Shown: positions 46,096 to 56,698, counted from the stretch's first letter. The stretch: 64,000 nt of DNA from Salinisphaera sp. T31B1 (GCF_040361275.1 NZ_APNH01000006.1:116064-180063); one strand, 5' to 3'. Made by a program: numbers and translations. Notes: generated by a model from the sequence alone, not told the origin.

Positions 46096-47130
46096 TTACC
46101 GCTCCGGCTTCTCAGATAGAAGTCGTTGAAGCGTCGAAATCTGCTCTTTGCGTTCCTCGGCGATGCCACGCGCCTCGCTCAACGCTTGCTGTAGCGAGGA
46201 TTGCTCAGATCGCGCGTTGGCCAACTCCGCTTCGAGCGACTGCACCTGCGTCTTATGCTCCTGCGCTTCTGCCGCGGCGCCACGATGAGCTTCGTCGCGC
46301 TGCGCCTTCGCCATAGCGCATTCGTCGCTAAGGCGTTGGATATCTGACTTCAGAACACTCTCGCGCTCATTGGCTCGATGGAGTGCCTGGTCGGACGCAG
46401 ACACGGCATCCCTTAGCTGCTTCTCGGCGGCGTCGTGCTTGGACTGGGCCGTGCGCAGTTCCTGGCGGGCGTCATCAACCTGTTTCGCCCACGCCTTTTG
46501 CTGGGAATCAGACCGTTCGATCTCACGATCCCAGCCGGCTTGGCATCGTGCGCGCTCGTTCTCCGATGCGGCGAGCTGGCGTTCGTGTTCCGCGACGAGC
46601 TGCTTGCGCTGTTCCGCAGCACGGGCACGTTCGTCGCTGAGTTGTTCGTCCAGACTCTGAGCGCGTTGCTCGGCCGCGTTGTGGGCCTGCTGGCTGTCAT
46701 CCAGTGCCTCGCCGAGCCGTTGACCCTCCGCCTCGGCGGTCTCTGCGCGTTCCTGGAGATGGCCAACCTGGTCGTCGAGTACGCTGATTCGCTCGCGCGC
46801 CTGCTTGAGCTCGAGCTTGAGTGCTTTCTCTCGCTCCTGCATGTCAGCCTTCTGCCGCTCGAGTTCCTCATTCGCGTATCCGCGGGCTTCCTCATAGAAG
46901 CGATGTGCCGCATCGACGACGACTCGGGGCAGTCCCTCGGGTAGTCCGCTACCCATTTGGTCAGCCAGTCCCTGCCAAGCGGACTTCATATGCCGGGTCA
47001 GCGTTTGCTGTGATGCGGTCGTTCCCAGTTCGACACGCACCTTGGCCATCGACGGATATTCGCCACGCGCAAGGATCGCGCGCAGCGCGTCGTGAAGCGA
47101 CTCAGGGCTGAGTTCGGTTGTTGTGGCCAT
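46096..47130 (-). CDS. kfrA: KfrA-like DNA-binding coiled-coil protein
   Basis: 344 residues. The N-terminal DNA-binding part (residues about 5-80: ALRAILARGEYPSMAKVRVELG, then TLTRHMKSAWQGL) is followed by about 230 residues of continuous coiled coil rich in Ala, Glu, Gln and Arg. This is the KfrA plan from plasmids, where it autoregulates and supports stable inheritance. ATG 47130 overlaps the upstream stop (TGATG); the longer frame would run through that gene. Confidence 0.8.
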   Translation of the reverse strand: MATTTELSPESLHDALRAILARGEYPSMAKVRVELGTTASQQTLTRHMKSAWQGLADQMGSGLPEGLPRVVVDAAHRFYEEARGYANEELERQKADMQEREKALKLELKQARERISVLDDQVGHLQERAETAEAEGQRLGEALDDSQQAHNAAEQRAQSLDEQLSDERARAAEQRKQLVAEHERQLAASENERARCQAGWDREIERSDSQQKAWAKQVDDARQELRTAQSKHDAAEKQLRDAVSASDQALHRANERESVLKSDIQRLSDECAMAKAQRDEAHRGAAAEAQEHKTQVQSLEAELANARSEQSSLQQALSEARGIAEERKEQISTLQRLLSEKPER

Positions 47131-47441
47131 CAGTAGGTCACCGGGTTGTAGCCGGGGCAGGTACAGCCCGGCAGCGCGAGCGCGCCGATCGCCAGTTCGT
47201 CGGTCTCGGCGCGAATGGGGTAGAAGCCAGTAAATGCCCAACCATCGTGGCCCAGCCCGTCATACCAGCCCGCCGTGTCGCGGTAGATGACCGGGCGGCT
47301 ACGCAATCCGCCGAGCTGGGAAGCGATGTAAGCGACGACGGCTGCCGCGTCGTTGGTGACGCTACGGCCGCGATCGAGATCTGTGACGACAACGATCTCG
47401 AACTGATCGACGTGTACGACGCGCCAGGTAAATGACGACAT
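47130..47441 (-). CDS. Unknown protein upstream of kfrA
   Basis: 103 residues from ATG 47441 (109 from ATG 47459). Patterns FTWRVVHVDQFEIVVVTDLDRG and a C-terminal ALPGCTCPGYNP. No family recognised. It shares a promoter and overlaps kfrA, so it is the first gene of that operon. Confidence 0.55.
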   Translation of the reverse strand: MSSFTWRVVHVDQFEIVVVTDLDRGRSVTNDAAAVVAYIASQLGGLRSRPVIYRDTAGWYDGLGHDGWAFTGFYPIRAETDELAIGALALPGCTCPGYNPVTY

Positions 47442-47487
47442 GAGGTGAACGGTTTGCATGGCCGCGATCTCAGGTAGATACGGCTCG

Positions 47488-47513
47488 ATTATACCGTATT
47501 GTTACGCAATACG
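47488..47513 (-). promoter_or_regulatory. Promoter with palindromic operator of the kfrA operon
   Basis: Minus-strand TATAAT (47488-47493) beside the perfect palindrome CGTATTG-TTACG-CAATACG at 47495-47513 (plus-strand reading). The position fits repression of the -10/-35 region, perhaps by KfrA itself. Confidence 0.5.
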
Positions 47514-47718
47514 CGAGACGTAACAAACAGTACGATAAAAGCATTAACCCAACACAACTGTACTTGTGTTGCGAAAGGGCTGGTTAAGGCCGCTATACGG
47601 CGAGGGCGCACGGCCTGCGTAGTCCGCTACAGGAAGCCGATTCTAAGGCTGCGCTTCATCGCCTAAGGCGGGCTTCCGCAGTATTCCTCCGGTTGTGCCG
47701 CGTTGTCGCGTGTTGTGG

Positions 47719-47747
47719 TAAAATACCTACATGCCGCAGAGAGCGGC
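47719..47747 (+). promoter_or_regulatory. Promoter/operator of the ParD-like/zeta pair
   Basis: TAAAAT at 47719-47724 and the inverted repeat GCCGC-AGAGA-GCGGC at 47733-47747, a plausible antitoxin operator. The -35 is unclear. The rest of 47460-47770 holds no gene. Confidence 0.4.
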
Positions 47748-47770
47748 TGCATAGCAGCATGGAGGTAGCT

Positions 47771-48106
47771 ATGACGAGTGACAGCGTGAGGATATCGCGC
47801 GATATCGTTTCCGCAGCACGACGGGAAGCACAGCTGGTGCAACGTCCGTTACAGGCGCAACTTGAGCATTGGGCGCGTATTGGACGTGCCATCGAGGGTG
47901 AGGCCAGCTTCAGGAAGGACCAGGTCGATCGAGCGCTGCGGGGCCAACTCAACCCAGACGAACTCGGCCGGTATGAACGCGCAGTCTACGACGCAGAGCA
48001 TGAAGCACTCATGATGCGAGCCAATGAAGACGAAAAAGTGTGGTTCAAACAGCTTGAGAAGCGTCTAGCTAACGCAGGAATTCACACTGATGGAATTGGA
48101 ACCTGA
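47771..48106 (+). CDS. ParD-like antitoxin
   Basis: 111 residues of the ParD-like antitoxin type: DSVRISRDIVSAARREAQLVQRPLQAQLEHW resembles a ribbon-helix-helix DNA-binding start, with an acidic helical C-terminus to wrap the toxin. GGAGG lies before the ATG. It overlaps the zeta toxin gene by 17 nt. Confidence 0.75.
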   Translation: MTSDSVRISRDIVSAARREAQLVQRPLQAQLEHWARIGRAIEGEASFRKDQVDRALRGQLNPDELGRYERAVYDAEHEALMMRANEDEKVWFKQLEKRLANAGIHTDGIGT

Positions 48107-48689
48107 AGCAGAAAGCAGGCCAACACTACACCTGATCGTCGGCCCCAACGGGGCAGGTAAATCGACACTTTACGAAAAGCGCGTTGCCCCGGCGACGAAC
48201 GCTCCATTCGTAAATGCTGACGTAATTCAGCAACAAGCAGCAGCGGCCGGGGAGGCGCTCGACGCCTACGAGGCTGCACGGCGCGCTCAGGGTCTGCGAT
48301 TGCAGCTCATGGCCGAGCGACGCTCATTCATAACCGAAACGGTTTTCTCCCACCCGAGCAAGCTTGAGCTTATTCAGCACGCGAAAGCATCGGGGTATCG
48401 TGTCGTGCTCTACCACGTGAATGTCGAGACCGCAGATATCTGCGTTGAGCGCGTGCGTATTCGTGTCGCATTGGGCGGTCACGACGTGCCCGAAGAGAAG
48501 ATTCGACAACGCTACGAGCGAAATCAGCGTTATATCGCTGACGCCGCACGCCTGTGCGACGTGGCTTTGATCTACGACAGCTCCAAAGCATTCCAACCAC
48601 AGCGTTGGGTTCTCACGCTTCGCGACGGTGCTGTCGATGCAGTCGGCTCGGATCTACCTCCGTGGGTTCAGCGAATCTACGAGGTTTGA
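48090..48689 (+). CDS. Zeta-type toxin kinase
   Basis: 199 residues. Walker A GPNGAGKST, VNADVIQ and FITETVFSH match zeta toxins, which phosphorylate UDP-N-acetyl sugars (or other small substrates) and block wall synthesis. Also R-rich YHVNVETADICVERVRIRVALGGH, typical of this family. Intact and coupled to the ParD-like gene. Confidence 0.85.
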   Translation: MELEPEAESRPTLHLIVGPNGAGKSTLYEKRVAPATNAPFVNADVIQQQAAAAGEALDAYEAARRAQGLRLQLMAERRSFITETVFSHPSKLELIQHAKASGYRVVLYHVNVETADICVERVRIRVALGGHDVPEEKIRQRYERNQRYIADAARLCDVALIYDSSKAFQPQRWVLTLRDGAVDAVGSDLPPWVQRIYEV

Positions 48690-48934
48690 GCCCGCACGAT
48701 GGGGCCAACCAAAGGTGTGAGTGACAACTTGGCCAGTAAGGTGAGGCTTTGGGATAGTCGGCGTTATGATGCAAACGAGCACGATCGGGGCGTAAATTCC
48801 GAAAGGCAGTTAGCGGCCAGAAGCAGACATTGCTGGCGAATCAAATTAATACTCCAAGAAAGTTCTTTTGCTATGCAGCATTCAGAGACGATTAGCCCCT
48901 AATTCGCACAATACTTATGCGCCTTCGCGTGTAG

Positions 48935-49183
48935 TCACGAAAGTATTTGTTCTCCTTTTACGATCATTTCATCTATCGACAACGACGCTTCCGCTCGCCC
49001 TTCGTGACGATTGGGGTCACGAAGGCTGGTTAAGAGTTCGGCCAGCGACTTGCCGATTTGAGCGGCGTGAGCCCGACTCCACCATGGATTTATAGCCTCT
49101 GCTATATCCTCCTCAAGAAATCCACCGTCCGATATCGCGAATAAAAGCGCGGCTAGATGGGGTAGACCCAACAGTCGTGTCAC
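48935..49183 (-). CDS. Unknown small protein
   Basis: 82 residues with GTG start at 49183. Helical, with LPHLAALLFAISDGGFLEEDIAEAINPWW at the start. It begins 15 nt after the old transposase remnant. May be a remnant itself. No family recognised. Confidence 0.4.
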   Translation of the reverse strand: MTRLLGLPHLAALLFAISDGGFLEEDIAEAINPWWSRAHAAQIGKSLAELLTSLRDPNRHEGRAEASLSIDEMIVKGEQILS

Positions 49184-49198
49184 CGGCCGCCATCTGAG

Positions 49199-49506
49199 TC
49201 AAAGCAAAGCCAGTCGAACGTTCATATCAAGCTCGAACCGCCCATACGAATTAACGTGCTCCCATATCAAAGGCGTCAGTGCCTCGTAGTCTCGCGGCGT
49301 GAATCGTCCCTGCCAGTGCGGTTGAGCCAACACTTTTGGATCATCAGGGTATTGACGCAGACCGTGCAGTTCTGGATCAGATGGAGCGCAAGCATGCTGA
49401 CCTCGTGATCTTCGCGGCGATTGCTGGCCATGTCGCCGCGACGTGCGAAGAACACTCGTTTCGGCCAGCTTGTTGCCGACAAAGCGCACACGGGTATAAA
49501 ACGACG
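49199..49506 (-). pseudogene. Tn3-family transposase C-terminal remnant, copy 1
   Basis: Frameshifted end of an old transposase, different from the resident tnpA. One frame gives FARRGDMASNRREDHEVSML and NTLMIQK, the other RFTPRDYEALTPLIWEHVNSYGRFELDM. Nothing upstream of FYTRVRFVGNKLAE remains; it is joined to a flavoprotein reductase fragment. Confidence 0.75.
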
Positions 49507-49732
49507 TCATCGCGTCTTCCACCCACTGCCGAGTCCCTTGCGCGTTGCTCCCCGGGCGGCGCGCATGTCGCGCATGATGCGGGCGAAATCCACGTCAATA
49601 GTGGACGTATCGACGTTGATGCCGAACTGCGAAGTGTTTTTGATCGCATCCACAGCGCGTGCCGACTGGATTAGGGTTTTGATGAGGATGCAGCTGAAAT
49701 TCACGCAGGTGCCGCCGATGGCGTCGTGCGAA
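49507..49732 (-). pseudogene. Flavoprotein disulfide reductase fragment (MerA/Lpd type)
   Basis: Encodes IGGTCVNFSCILIKTLIQSA and DVDFARIMRDMRAAR, the redox-active CxxxxC region of mercuric reductase or lipoamide dehydrogenase-like enzymes. The usual Pro after the second Cys is gone, and both ends of the gene are missing. Confidence 0.65.
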
Positions 49733-49750
49733 TCATGAACAGGCTCTGAG

Positions 49751-50005
49751 CTAAAGTGATTTGTGCAAAGGCTCGAAGATATTCGCCTGGTTGGTTTCCC
49801 AATCCGCCTGATTGTCGAGTGTGGCGAGCGGCTGGATCATGTCGGTATCGAATGCCTTCTGGGCGGTGTCTTCGGCCACGCGCTGTCGCCAGTTGGCATT
49901 TGGTAGCGCCCCGCGCGCGACGGCGGCCAAGCTCGCGCCGCCGGAAGCGAGCTGGGCTTCGGCCTTGTCGGGATCGTCCAGCTCGCCGTTGGCGATTACC
50001 GCAAC
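49751..50005 (-). pseudogene. Old Yellow Enzyme C-terminal fragment
   Basis: VAVIANGEL...SGGASLAAVARGALPNANW...LATLDNQADWETNQ is a diverged copy of the end of the intact gene at 61643. The N-terminal three quarters are missing; the frame upstream of 50005 is unrelated. Confidence 0.75.
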
Positions 50006-50123
50006 ACACCGGCACCGTGTGCAGCTACGCCTGAAGGACGCTCGACTCGCCGGCCGCGTGGGCGGGCGACGACCCGAGCTCACTCGCCAGCAACAACAGG
50101 AAATCATTAGCTTGGTCGCCGAA

Positions 50124-50498
50124 TCAGCTTATATCGACTCGCTCGCCCTGCTGGTGCGCCTCTACGAACCAGAGCCACTGGTCCACGCCGCGTGTTATTT
50201 CGGTCAAAATATCCGAACTGACGGCATCCTCGAGTTCGTCCATTTCGTCGATGCCGAGCCGCGCAGTGCGGGCGAATGCGGCAATCGCCGTGGACAATGC
50301 ATCGACATGCTCATCGCTCGTTTCCAGGACCAATGGGTAGACGTCCAGAGCGGAGCGCTCGGCCACGACGCGGGCCGTGCCTTCGGCGATGCCGCCCAAC
50401 TGCGCGATGCGCTCGGCAATAAGGTCGACGTAGTCTTCGACCGAGTCGTTGATCTCGTCAAAAAGCTTGTGGAGCGCGATAAAGTTCGCGCCCTTCAG
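50124..50498 (-). pseudogene. dps: dps, 3' part split by the Tn3 transposon
   Basis: 125 codons beginning LKGANFIALHKLFDEIN and ending FVEAHQQGERVDIS: the Dps ferritin-like helices B to the end. It joins exactly, across the transposon and its 5-bp duplication, to the 5' part at 61224-61423 (...QCKQAHWNLK). Dps binds DNA and detoxifies iron and peroxide. The interruption makes it nonfunctional. Confidence 0.9.
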
Positions 50499-50538
50499 GG
50501 GGTCAACTCACGAAACGGAAAAAATCGTACGCTAAGCC
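50499..50538 (+). repeat. Left terminal inverted repeat of the Tn3 transposon
   Basis: Starts GGGGTCAACTCACGAAACGG; 40 bases identical to the reverse complement of 61184-61223. It overlaps the last bases of tnpA. Confidence 0.95.
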
Positions 50539-53501
50539 TCGCGAGGCGTCCGAAGCGGTCGGAATCTGCCACGCTCGACCCGTTTATCCTGCTGCCAGAT
50601 ATAGTCTCCGGTCAGATTGATGTGCTCCCAGCCCAACGGTGACAGGTGCGACAGCAGCGTGTCGTCGATTTCTTGCCCGGATTCGCGCAGTGCTTCAACG
50701 GCTCGCTCTATATAGACCGTGTTCCAGAGAATGATGGCGCTCACCACGAGATTGAGTCCGCTGGCGCGGTAGCGCTGGTTTTCGTAGCTGCGATCGCGAA
50801 TTTCACCCAGGCGATTCAAGAAGACGGCGCGGGCCAATGCGTTCTTGGCCTCGCCCTTATTCAAACCCACCTGCACGCGACGGCGCAGCTCGACGTTTTG
50901 CATCCAGTCGAGTGCGAACAAGGTGCGCTCGATGCGGCCCAGCTCGCGCAATGCCACAGCTAGCCCGTTCTGGCGCGGATAGCTGCCGAGTTTTCGGAGC
51001 ATCAAAGATGCCGTTACCGTGCCTTGCTTTATCGACGCGGCCAGGCGCAGGATCTCGTCCCAATGTGTTCGGATGTGTTTGACGTTAACGCGTCCGCCGA
51101 TCATGCCCGCGAGCGTTGGATATTGCTTGGCGTCGCCGTGAATATACAGCCGCCGGTCGGCCAGATCGCGAATACGCGGCGCGAAGCGATATCCAAGCAA
51201 CTGCATCAACGCAAACACATGGTCGGTAAAGCCGGCCGTGTCCGTATAGTGCTCTTCGATTCGCAGGTCCGACTCGTGATACAGCAGGCCGTCCAATACA
51301 TGGGTGGCATCCCGCACCGTGGCATTGATGACCTTGGTATGGAACGGCGCGTACTGATCGGAGATATGCGTGTAGAACTGCACGCCCGGCTCCTGGCCAT
51401 ACTTCAGGTTCACATGACCAGCAAACTGACCTCGGCCACCGGCTTTGAAATTCTGGCCGTCCGAGGATGACGTGGTGCCTTCGCCCCAGTAGACCGCGAA
51501 CGGCTGGCGGAACTGGGCGTTGACCAGCTCGGCCAGCCCCGCTGAATAGGTCTCATCGCGGATGTGCCAGGCCTGGAGCCAAGTCAACTTGGCGTAGGTG
51601 GTGCCGGGACAAGATTCAGCCATCTTGGACAGGCCCAGGTTGATCGCATCGGCCAGAATCGTGGTGAGTAGTAGTTGCCGATCGCTCGCGATCGCGGTGC
51701 TTTTGAGATGCTTAAAGTGCTGCGTAAAGCCGGTCCAGTCATCGACTTCCAGCAGGAGTTCGGTGATCTTGAGGCGTGGCAACCGGCTATAGACCTGCTG
51801 CATCAACGCATCGACACTGTCGGGTACGGCGTTATCCAGCGGCGTGATTTTGAGGCGACCGGCGGACGTAATACCCGCCTCCGGTAACGCATCGGCGGCC
51901 GCCAGGCGTTCAACGGTGGCAAGCTCGTGCTCCAAAAGCGCCAACCGCGATTCCAGATAAATATCGCAATCGGTTTCAACAGCCAACCCGAGATTCTGGT
52001 GCGCACGCTGATCGGCGAAGCGTGTCGGCGGCAGTAGATAGTCCTCAAAGTCCTTGAATTGGCGCGAGTCCTGAACCCAGATATCGCCCGAGCGTAAAGC
52101 GTTCTTGAGCTCGGATAATACGCACAACTCATAGAAGCGACGATCGATCCCACCCGTTGTAAACACCAGGCTTTCCCAGCGCTTGCGTACGAAGCGGGTC
52201 GGCGCGACGTCCGGCACTTTCCGTGCTTGGCGCTGGTTCATGTCTTTCAACAATTCGATACCGGCGAGTAGATTACGCGCCGCCGGCGCGGCCTTCATAT
52301 CCAGTGCTTCCAATAACGCCGGCGTATAGCGTCGGAGGGAATTGAAGCCGCTACCGATCAAGGCGAGGTAGTCGAAATCTTCCGACTGCGCCAGTTTCTC
52401 CGCTTCGGCGATGCTGTCGCTGAACGCCTGCCATGGCATGATCGCCTCAATCGCGGCGAATGGGTCGCTGCCGGCCTGTTTGGCATCGAGCAGAGCGCGC
52501 CCAACACGCGAGTACAGACGCACCTTATTATTGATGTCTTTGCCGGAGCGCTGGAATTGTTCCGCGTGCTTGCGCTTGGCCTTGTTAAACAGCGATCCTA
52601 TGAAACGATCGTGCAGATCGATGATCTCGTCGATCAGCGTGGCGCGGGTGTCGAGGATGATCGCCACCAGCGTCGCATAGCGACGGGTCGGTTCCAGATC
52701 GCGCAAGTGCTGTGCGGTCATCTGCCCGCCTTCGCGGGCCAGTTTCAACAGACGGTTCTGGTGGATGGCGTGTTCCAGCCCGGCCGGGATGTCGAGATCG
52801 CGTACGGTCTGCAATCGTTCGAGGTGGATCAGAATATGTTTGGGTCTCGGCGGGCCAGGCGACTGGCGCAGCCAAACCAGGACACTGCTCGACCTCTCCT
52901 TGCGAATCGCCAGAAGCTGCTCAAAGGCGCGGCGATGGTGATCCGTTAATGATTCGGTCAGCGCCTCATACACGAGCCGGGTACCGCGCGTGAGCGCTTC
53001 GCTGCACACGCGCTCAAGGACATCGAGCGGCGGCAGGATGATGCGTTGTTGTCGTAGCATCTCGACCAGCGCTTCAGCCAGAACGATGCCTCGGTCTGTT
53101 TGTTGAGCGAGATCAGCGATCGGATCAATGAGACGCCGATAATCGACGAGGCTGAACGGCGACAGGTTCAACCACGCCCGCAATTCCGCCAAGTGCTCAC
53201 GTCGTGTTTCAGGCCGCTGGGCATACTGCGACCAAATGTCGGGCTCGATATCCAACTGTTGGCCGATAAGGGTCAGCAAAGACGCAGGCGGTGCGGCATC
53301 GGTCGGCAGCGCGATGCCGGGATAGCGCAGGTAACACAATTGCACCGCGAAACCGAAACGATTGTGTTGGCCACGCCGCTGTCGGATCACCGACAGGTCG
53401 GGCTCGGAGAACGCGTAGTGTCGGATGAGTTCGTCGTCCGTCGCCGGGAAGGCGAGTAGGCTGGCGCGTTCGGCGGCAGTCAATAGGCGGCGACGGGGCA
53501 T
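50532..53501 (-). CDS. tnpA: Tn3-family transposase TnpA
   Basis: 989 residues, full length for the family. N-terminal DUF4158-type part ([20 protein letters not shown]...), then the DDE catalytic core with [32 protein letters not shown], and [48 protein letters not shown] at the end (in segments). The C-terminus reads [17 protein letters not shown]. The stop lies inside the left inverted repeat. Confidence 0.95.
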   Translation of the reverse strand: MPRRRLLTAAERASLLAFPATDDELIRHYAFSEPDLSVIRQRRGQHNRFGFAVQLCYLRYPGIALPTDAAPPASLLTLIGQQLDIEPDIWSQYAQRPETRREHLAELRAWLNLSPFSLVDYRRLIDPIADLAQQTDRGIVLAEALVEMLRQQRIILPPLDVLERVCSEALTRGTRLVYEALTESLTDHHRRAFEQLLAIRKERSSSVLVWLRQSPGPPRPKHILIHLERLQTVRDLDIPAGLEHAIHQNRLLKLAREGGQMTAQHLRDLEPTRRYATLVAIILDTRATLIDEIIDLHDRFIGSLFNKAKRKHAEQFQRSGKDINNKVRLYSRVGRALLDAKQAGSDPFAAIEAIMPWQAFSDSIAEAEKLAQSEDFDYLALIGSGFNSLRRYTPALLEALDMKAAPAARNLLAGIELLKDMNQRQARKVPDVAPTRFVRKRWESLVFTTGGIDRRFYELCVLSELKNALRSGDIWVQDSRQFKDFEDYLLPPTRFADQRAHQNLGLAVETDCDIYLESRLALLEHELATVERLAAADALPEAGITSAGRLKITPLDNAVPDSVDALMQQVYSRLPRLKITELLLEVDDWTGFTQHFKHLKSTAIASDRQLLLTTILADAINLGLSKMAESCPGTTYAKLTWLQAWHIRDETYSAGLAELVNAQFRQPFAVYWGEGTTSSSDGQNFKAGGRGQFAGHVNLKYGQEPGVQFYTHISDQYAPFHTKVINATVRDATHVLDGLLYHESDLRIEEHYTDTAGFTDHVFALMQLLGYRFAPRIRDLADRRLYIHGDAKQYPTLAGMIGGRVNVKHIRTHWDEILRLAASIKQGTVTASLMLRKLGSYPRQNGLAVALRELGRIERTLFALDWMQNVELRRRVQVGLNKGEAKNALARAVFLNRLGEIRDRSYENQRYRASGLNLVVSAIILWNTVYIERAVEALRESGQEIDDTLLSHLSPLGWEHINLTGDYIWQQDKRVERGRFRPLRTPREA

Positions 53502-53503
53502 CG

Positions 53504-54124
53504 TCAGGCATCCGTCTTCAGGTATTGATAGAGCGTTTCACGACTGATACCAAAATCCCGAGCCAGCTTGGCTTTTTGCTCGCCATTCGCGACGCGCTGC
53601 CGAAGCTCAGCAATCCTGTTGGATGAGAGGGCTTTCTTGCGCCCCCGATACGCTCCACGCTTTTTAGCCAAGGCGATGCCTTCGCGTTGACGCTCGCCAA
53701 TCAACGCGCGCTCGAACTCGGCGAATGCACCCATGACGGACAGCATAAGATTGGCCATCGGCGACGCCTCGCCGGTGAAGGTCAGATTCTCTTTGACGAA
53801 CTCGATGCATACGCCGCGTTCAGTCAGCGCATGGACCAGACGGCGTAAATCGTCGAGATTCCGGGCCAGGCGGTCCATGCTATGAACGACGACGGTATCG
53901 CCCTCCCGGACAAAAGCGATCAGCCGATCCAACTCGGGCCGGTGGGTATCCTTACCCGATGCCTTATCTGTGAATACCCGATCCACCGCAACCTGCTCAA
54001 GCTGGCGATCGGGATTCTGATCGAGGCTGCTAACTCGGATATAACCAATGCGGTGACCGTCCAAAATGCCTTCCCGAGCCAAAGTGTCAGAATGAACTCT
54101 ATGACCCTTGGTAACGTGCGTCAA
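53504..54124 (-). CDS. tnpR: Serine resolvase TnpR
   Basis: 206 residues. Catalytic serine in [44 protein letters not shown] and a C-terminal helix-turn-helix ([17 protein letters not shown]). It resolves cointegrates of the transposon. It ends 2 nt before tnpA on the same strand. Confidence 0.93.
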   Translation of the reverse strand: MTHVTKGHRVHSDTLAREGILDGHRIGYIRVSSLDQNPDRQLEQVAVDRVFTDKASGKDTHRPELDRLIAFVREGDTVVVHSMDRLARNLDDLRRLVHALTERGVCIEFVKENLTFTGEASPMANLMLSVMGAFAEFERALIGERQREGIALAKKRGAYRGRKKALSSNRIAELRQRVANGEQKAKLARDFGISRETLYQYLKTDA

Positions 54125-54126
54125 TG

Positions 54127-54200
54127 ATTATTAAATTTGACCCTATTCTGACAGTTTTACAATCCGACCCCTGACGTCCGGATAGGGTGTGCTTTACCTT
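54127..54200. other. Candidate res site
   Basis: Upstream of tnpR. CCCTAT (54141-54146) and ATAGGG (54182-54187) form an inverted pair, with TGACAG and CTGACG between. Location fits res; subsites cannot be assigned with confidence. The stretch to 54340 has no other supported feature. Confidence 0.35.
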
Positions 54201-54340
54201 GACGCACTAGCGCAAGGTATTGCGTTCCCAGTAGTCGAGAGGCGTAGCGTTAGGTACGGATTCAAGCTCGGCCAAGTCCAAAATCCGGGCACAAAAGTTA
54301 GGTGTGCCCGGGTGATCGCTTATATAGTGCATTCTGCACA

Positions 54341-54976
54341 TTACTTGTTGGGCTGCTTGGTCATGCGCAGATAGGGCTTGAGTTCGTTCCAGCCGGCGGG
54401 GAAGAGTTTTTCGGCCTCCTCGTTGGACAGCGCGGGCGATACGATCACGTCGTCGCCGTCCTGCCAGTTCGCCGGCGTGGTCACCTTGTAATTGTCGGTC
54501 AGCTGCAGCGAGTCGATCACACGCAGGATCTCATCGAAGTTGCGCCCGGCGCTCTTCGGATAAGTCAGCGTCATGCGGATCTTCTTGTTCGGATCGATGA
54601 TGAACACTGAGCGCACGGTGGACGTGTCCCCGGCGTTGGGGTGGATCATGCCGTAGAGTTCGGCGACCTTGCGATCCGCATCACCGATAATCGGGAAATT
54701 CACGGCGCAGCCCTGGGTTTCCTCGATATCGCTCGACCAAAGCTTGTGATCCTCCACCGAGTCCACCGATACCACGATGGCTTTAGTGTCGCGCTTGGCG
54801 AACTGTTCCTTGAGGCCGCCGACCGCGCCCAGCTCGGTGGTGCAGACCGGCGTGAAATCCGCCGGATGCGACATCAACATGCCCCAGCCGTCGCCGAGCC
54901 ATTTGTGGAAATTGATCTGGCCTTCTGTAGTATCCGCCGTGAAGTCGGGGGCGGTATCGCCTAGACGTAAACTCAT
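54341..54976 (-). CDS. 1-Cys peroxiredoxin (Prx6/AhpC family)
   Basis: 211 residues. Peroxidatic Cys in HPADFTPVCTTE, later SVDSVEDHKLW, IIDPNKKIRMTLTYP and a C-terminal domain typical of the 1-Cys group. It reduces peroxides. Last gene of the transposon cargo operon; oxidative defence fits copper or other metal stress. Confidence 0.92.
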   Translation of the reverse strand: MSLRLGDTAPDFTADTTEGQINFHKWLGDGWGMLMSHPADFTPVCTTELGAVGGLKEQFAKRDTKAIVVSVDSVEDHKLWSSDIEETQGCAVNFPIIGDADRKVAELYGMIHPNAGDTSTVRSVFIIDPNKKIRMTLTYPKSAGRNFDEILRVIDSLQLTDNYKVTTPANWQDGDDVIVSPALSNEEAEKLFPAGWNELKPYLRMTKQPNK

Positions 54977-55069
54977 GATGTCACTCCTATGTTCTGAGAT
55001 TGAAAATTCGATAATGACGACTCTGCTTGCGCGTCACATAACTACCTCCTGAGATAGCGATAAGTATCA

Positions 55070-56698
55070 TCAGGCACGCACGCGGTAATACCGCATCATG
55101 CCGTTGTCCTCGTGCTCCATGTTGTGGCAGTGATACAAATAAAGCCCCTCGAAGTCGGCGAAGGTCAACGCGATGCGTACGCGTTCGCCCGGGAGGACGA
55201 GTACCGTGTCGTGTAGCCCGGAATCGACCAGTCCGGCCGCCAGACCGCTCCAGCCCCGGCCGCCGCCGATTTGCTCTCGCCCGACGACCGCAAACTGCAG
55301 CCCGTGCACGTGCATGGGATGCGGCATCATGGAGTCGTTGACAAACTCCCAGACCTCGGTGCTTCCCAAGTGCACGATTTCGTCGTCGGCCACGGTGGCA
55401 CCTTCGAATTGGCGGCCGTTGATGGCGAAGCCACGCATCATCACCATGCTCAGTTTGAACCGGCGTACCGGGGCGTCGCGCTCGACCGGCGGCGCCTGCA
55501 AATCCTCGGCGAGACGTTTGGGCAGTCGTTCGTTGCCGCGTTCGCGCCGCGTTACACGCAGGGGGAGTATGTCGAAGCGGGCGCCGGCTGGCAGTTCCGA
55601 GCCACCCATCATGTTTCCCATCCTGCCGCCCCTACGACTACCTCTCTTGCAACCGTCGCCCATGCCGTCACCCATCATCCCGGCTTGGTAGCTGTCGCTG
55701 AGCAGGTGCAATTCATCGCCGGGCTCGTTGGCGGACAAATCCACCCACAGATCGATACGTTGGGCCGGCGCCAGGGTAACGAACGGGTATTGACGCGGCG
55801 CACCCAGCAGGCCGCCGTCGGTACCGAGCACGGTCATGGGGCGGCCGTCGCTCCACGCCAGTTTGTAGATACGCGAATTGGAGCCGTTGAGTATGCGTAG
55901 ACGGTACGGTCGGGTGGCGACTTCGCGTGCCGTATCCGGTTGTCCGTTGACCAGGATGCGGTCGCCGAGGAAGCCGCGCATGCGGGTCATCATGGTGCCC
56001 ATGCCGCTGTCGAGATAGGTCAACTCGTTGTCGCCGGCGAAACTGCGGTCCTGGATGACCAGGAACATTTCCCGCTCCCCGGCCGGCAGGCCGAGCGCGC
56101 GTTCAGCCTCGTCCTCGATGACCAGCGGCCCGGCCAGCCCGGCATAGGATTGAAAGCCGACTCGGCCACCATTAGGGCCGTGTGGATGCGGGTGGTACCA
56201 ATACAGCCCAGCGCGATCGACGACATCGAAGGCGACAGTCATCGCCTCGCCGGGCTTGATCGGCAGCCGCGGCTGGCCATCCACATCCGACGGCACGTGC
56301 AGGCCGTGCCAATGCACGGTGGTGTCCTCCGGCAGGCCGTTCTCCAGCCGGGCGTGGAAACGCTGGCCGCGGCGCAGCCGGATCAACGGGCCGGTGTAGC
56401 TGCCGCCCACCGGGGTGATGGTATCCGCGGGACCGTTGCGCAGCTCGGCCGTATAGCGCCAGACCTCGCTGGGCGTCCCGGGGAGAATGGGCGCCGTGTG
56501 CGGCTGCGCACGCAGCCGGATGTCGACGTCGAACGGGCCGTTTTCGAGGCCGTAATGAGCCGCGCCATCGCGATTTGTACCTGCGACTGCTGTGTCGTGA
56601 TATGCCGTCAATAGGGCTGTGGGCGCCAAAACGGTGATACCCGCGAGGCCGCCCACGGACCGCAACAGCATGCGGCGTTTCAGGTCGATCGTCGTCAT
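55070..56698 (-). CDS. Multicopper oxidase (CueO/CopA type)
   Basis: 542 residues with a Tat signal (LKRRMLLRSVGG). Copper motifs HWHG, HPHPHG, HPMHVHG and HCHNMEHEDNGMM are complete. A Met/Gly-rich insert (AGMMGDGMGDGCKRG...MGNMMGG) before the third domain resembles the CueO Met-rich segment. Periplasmic oxidation of Cu(I) or other metals is expected. Located in the CDF-lspA operon of the transposon. Confidence 0.92.
   Translation of the reverse strand: MTTIDLKRRMLLRSVGGLAGITVLAPTALLTAYHDTAVAGTNRDGAAHYGLENGPFDVDIRLRAQPHTAPILPGTPSEVWRYTAELRNGPADTITPVGGSYTGPLIRLRRGQRFHARLENGLPEDTTVHWHGLHVPSDVDGQPRLPIKPGEAMTVAFDVVDRAGLYWYHPHPHGPNGGRVGFQSYAGLAGPLVIEDEAERALGLPAGEREMFLVIQDRSFAGDNELTYLDSGMGTMMTRMRGFLGDRILVNGQPDTAREVATRPYRLRILNGSNSRIYKLAWSDGRPMTVLGTDGGLLGAPRQYPFVTLAPAQRIDLWVDLSANEPGDELHLLSDSYQAGMMGDGMGDGCKRGSRRGGRMGNMMGGSELPAGARFDILPLRVTRRERGNERLPKRLAEDLQAPPVERDAPVRRFKLSMVMMRGFAINGRQFEGATVADDEIVHLGSTEVWEFVNDSMMPHPMHVHGLQFAVVGREQIGGGRGWSGLAAGLVDSGLHDTVLVLPGERVRIALTFADFEGLYLYHCHNMEHEDNGMMRYYRVRA

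Noticed and set aside
48690..48934. 67-residue frame at 48699
   Set aside because: No ribosome site, composition unlike its neighbours, no pattern; probably non-coding.
49199..49506. Remnant as the end of the resident tnpA
   Set aside because: The resident tnpA is complete and its C-terminus ([13 protein letters not shown]) differs from the remnant (PLIWEHVNSYGRFEL).
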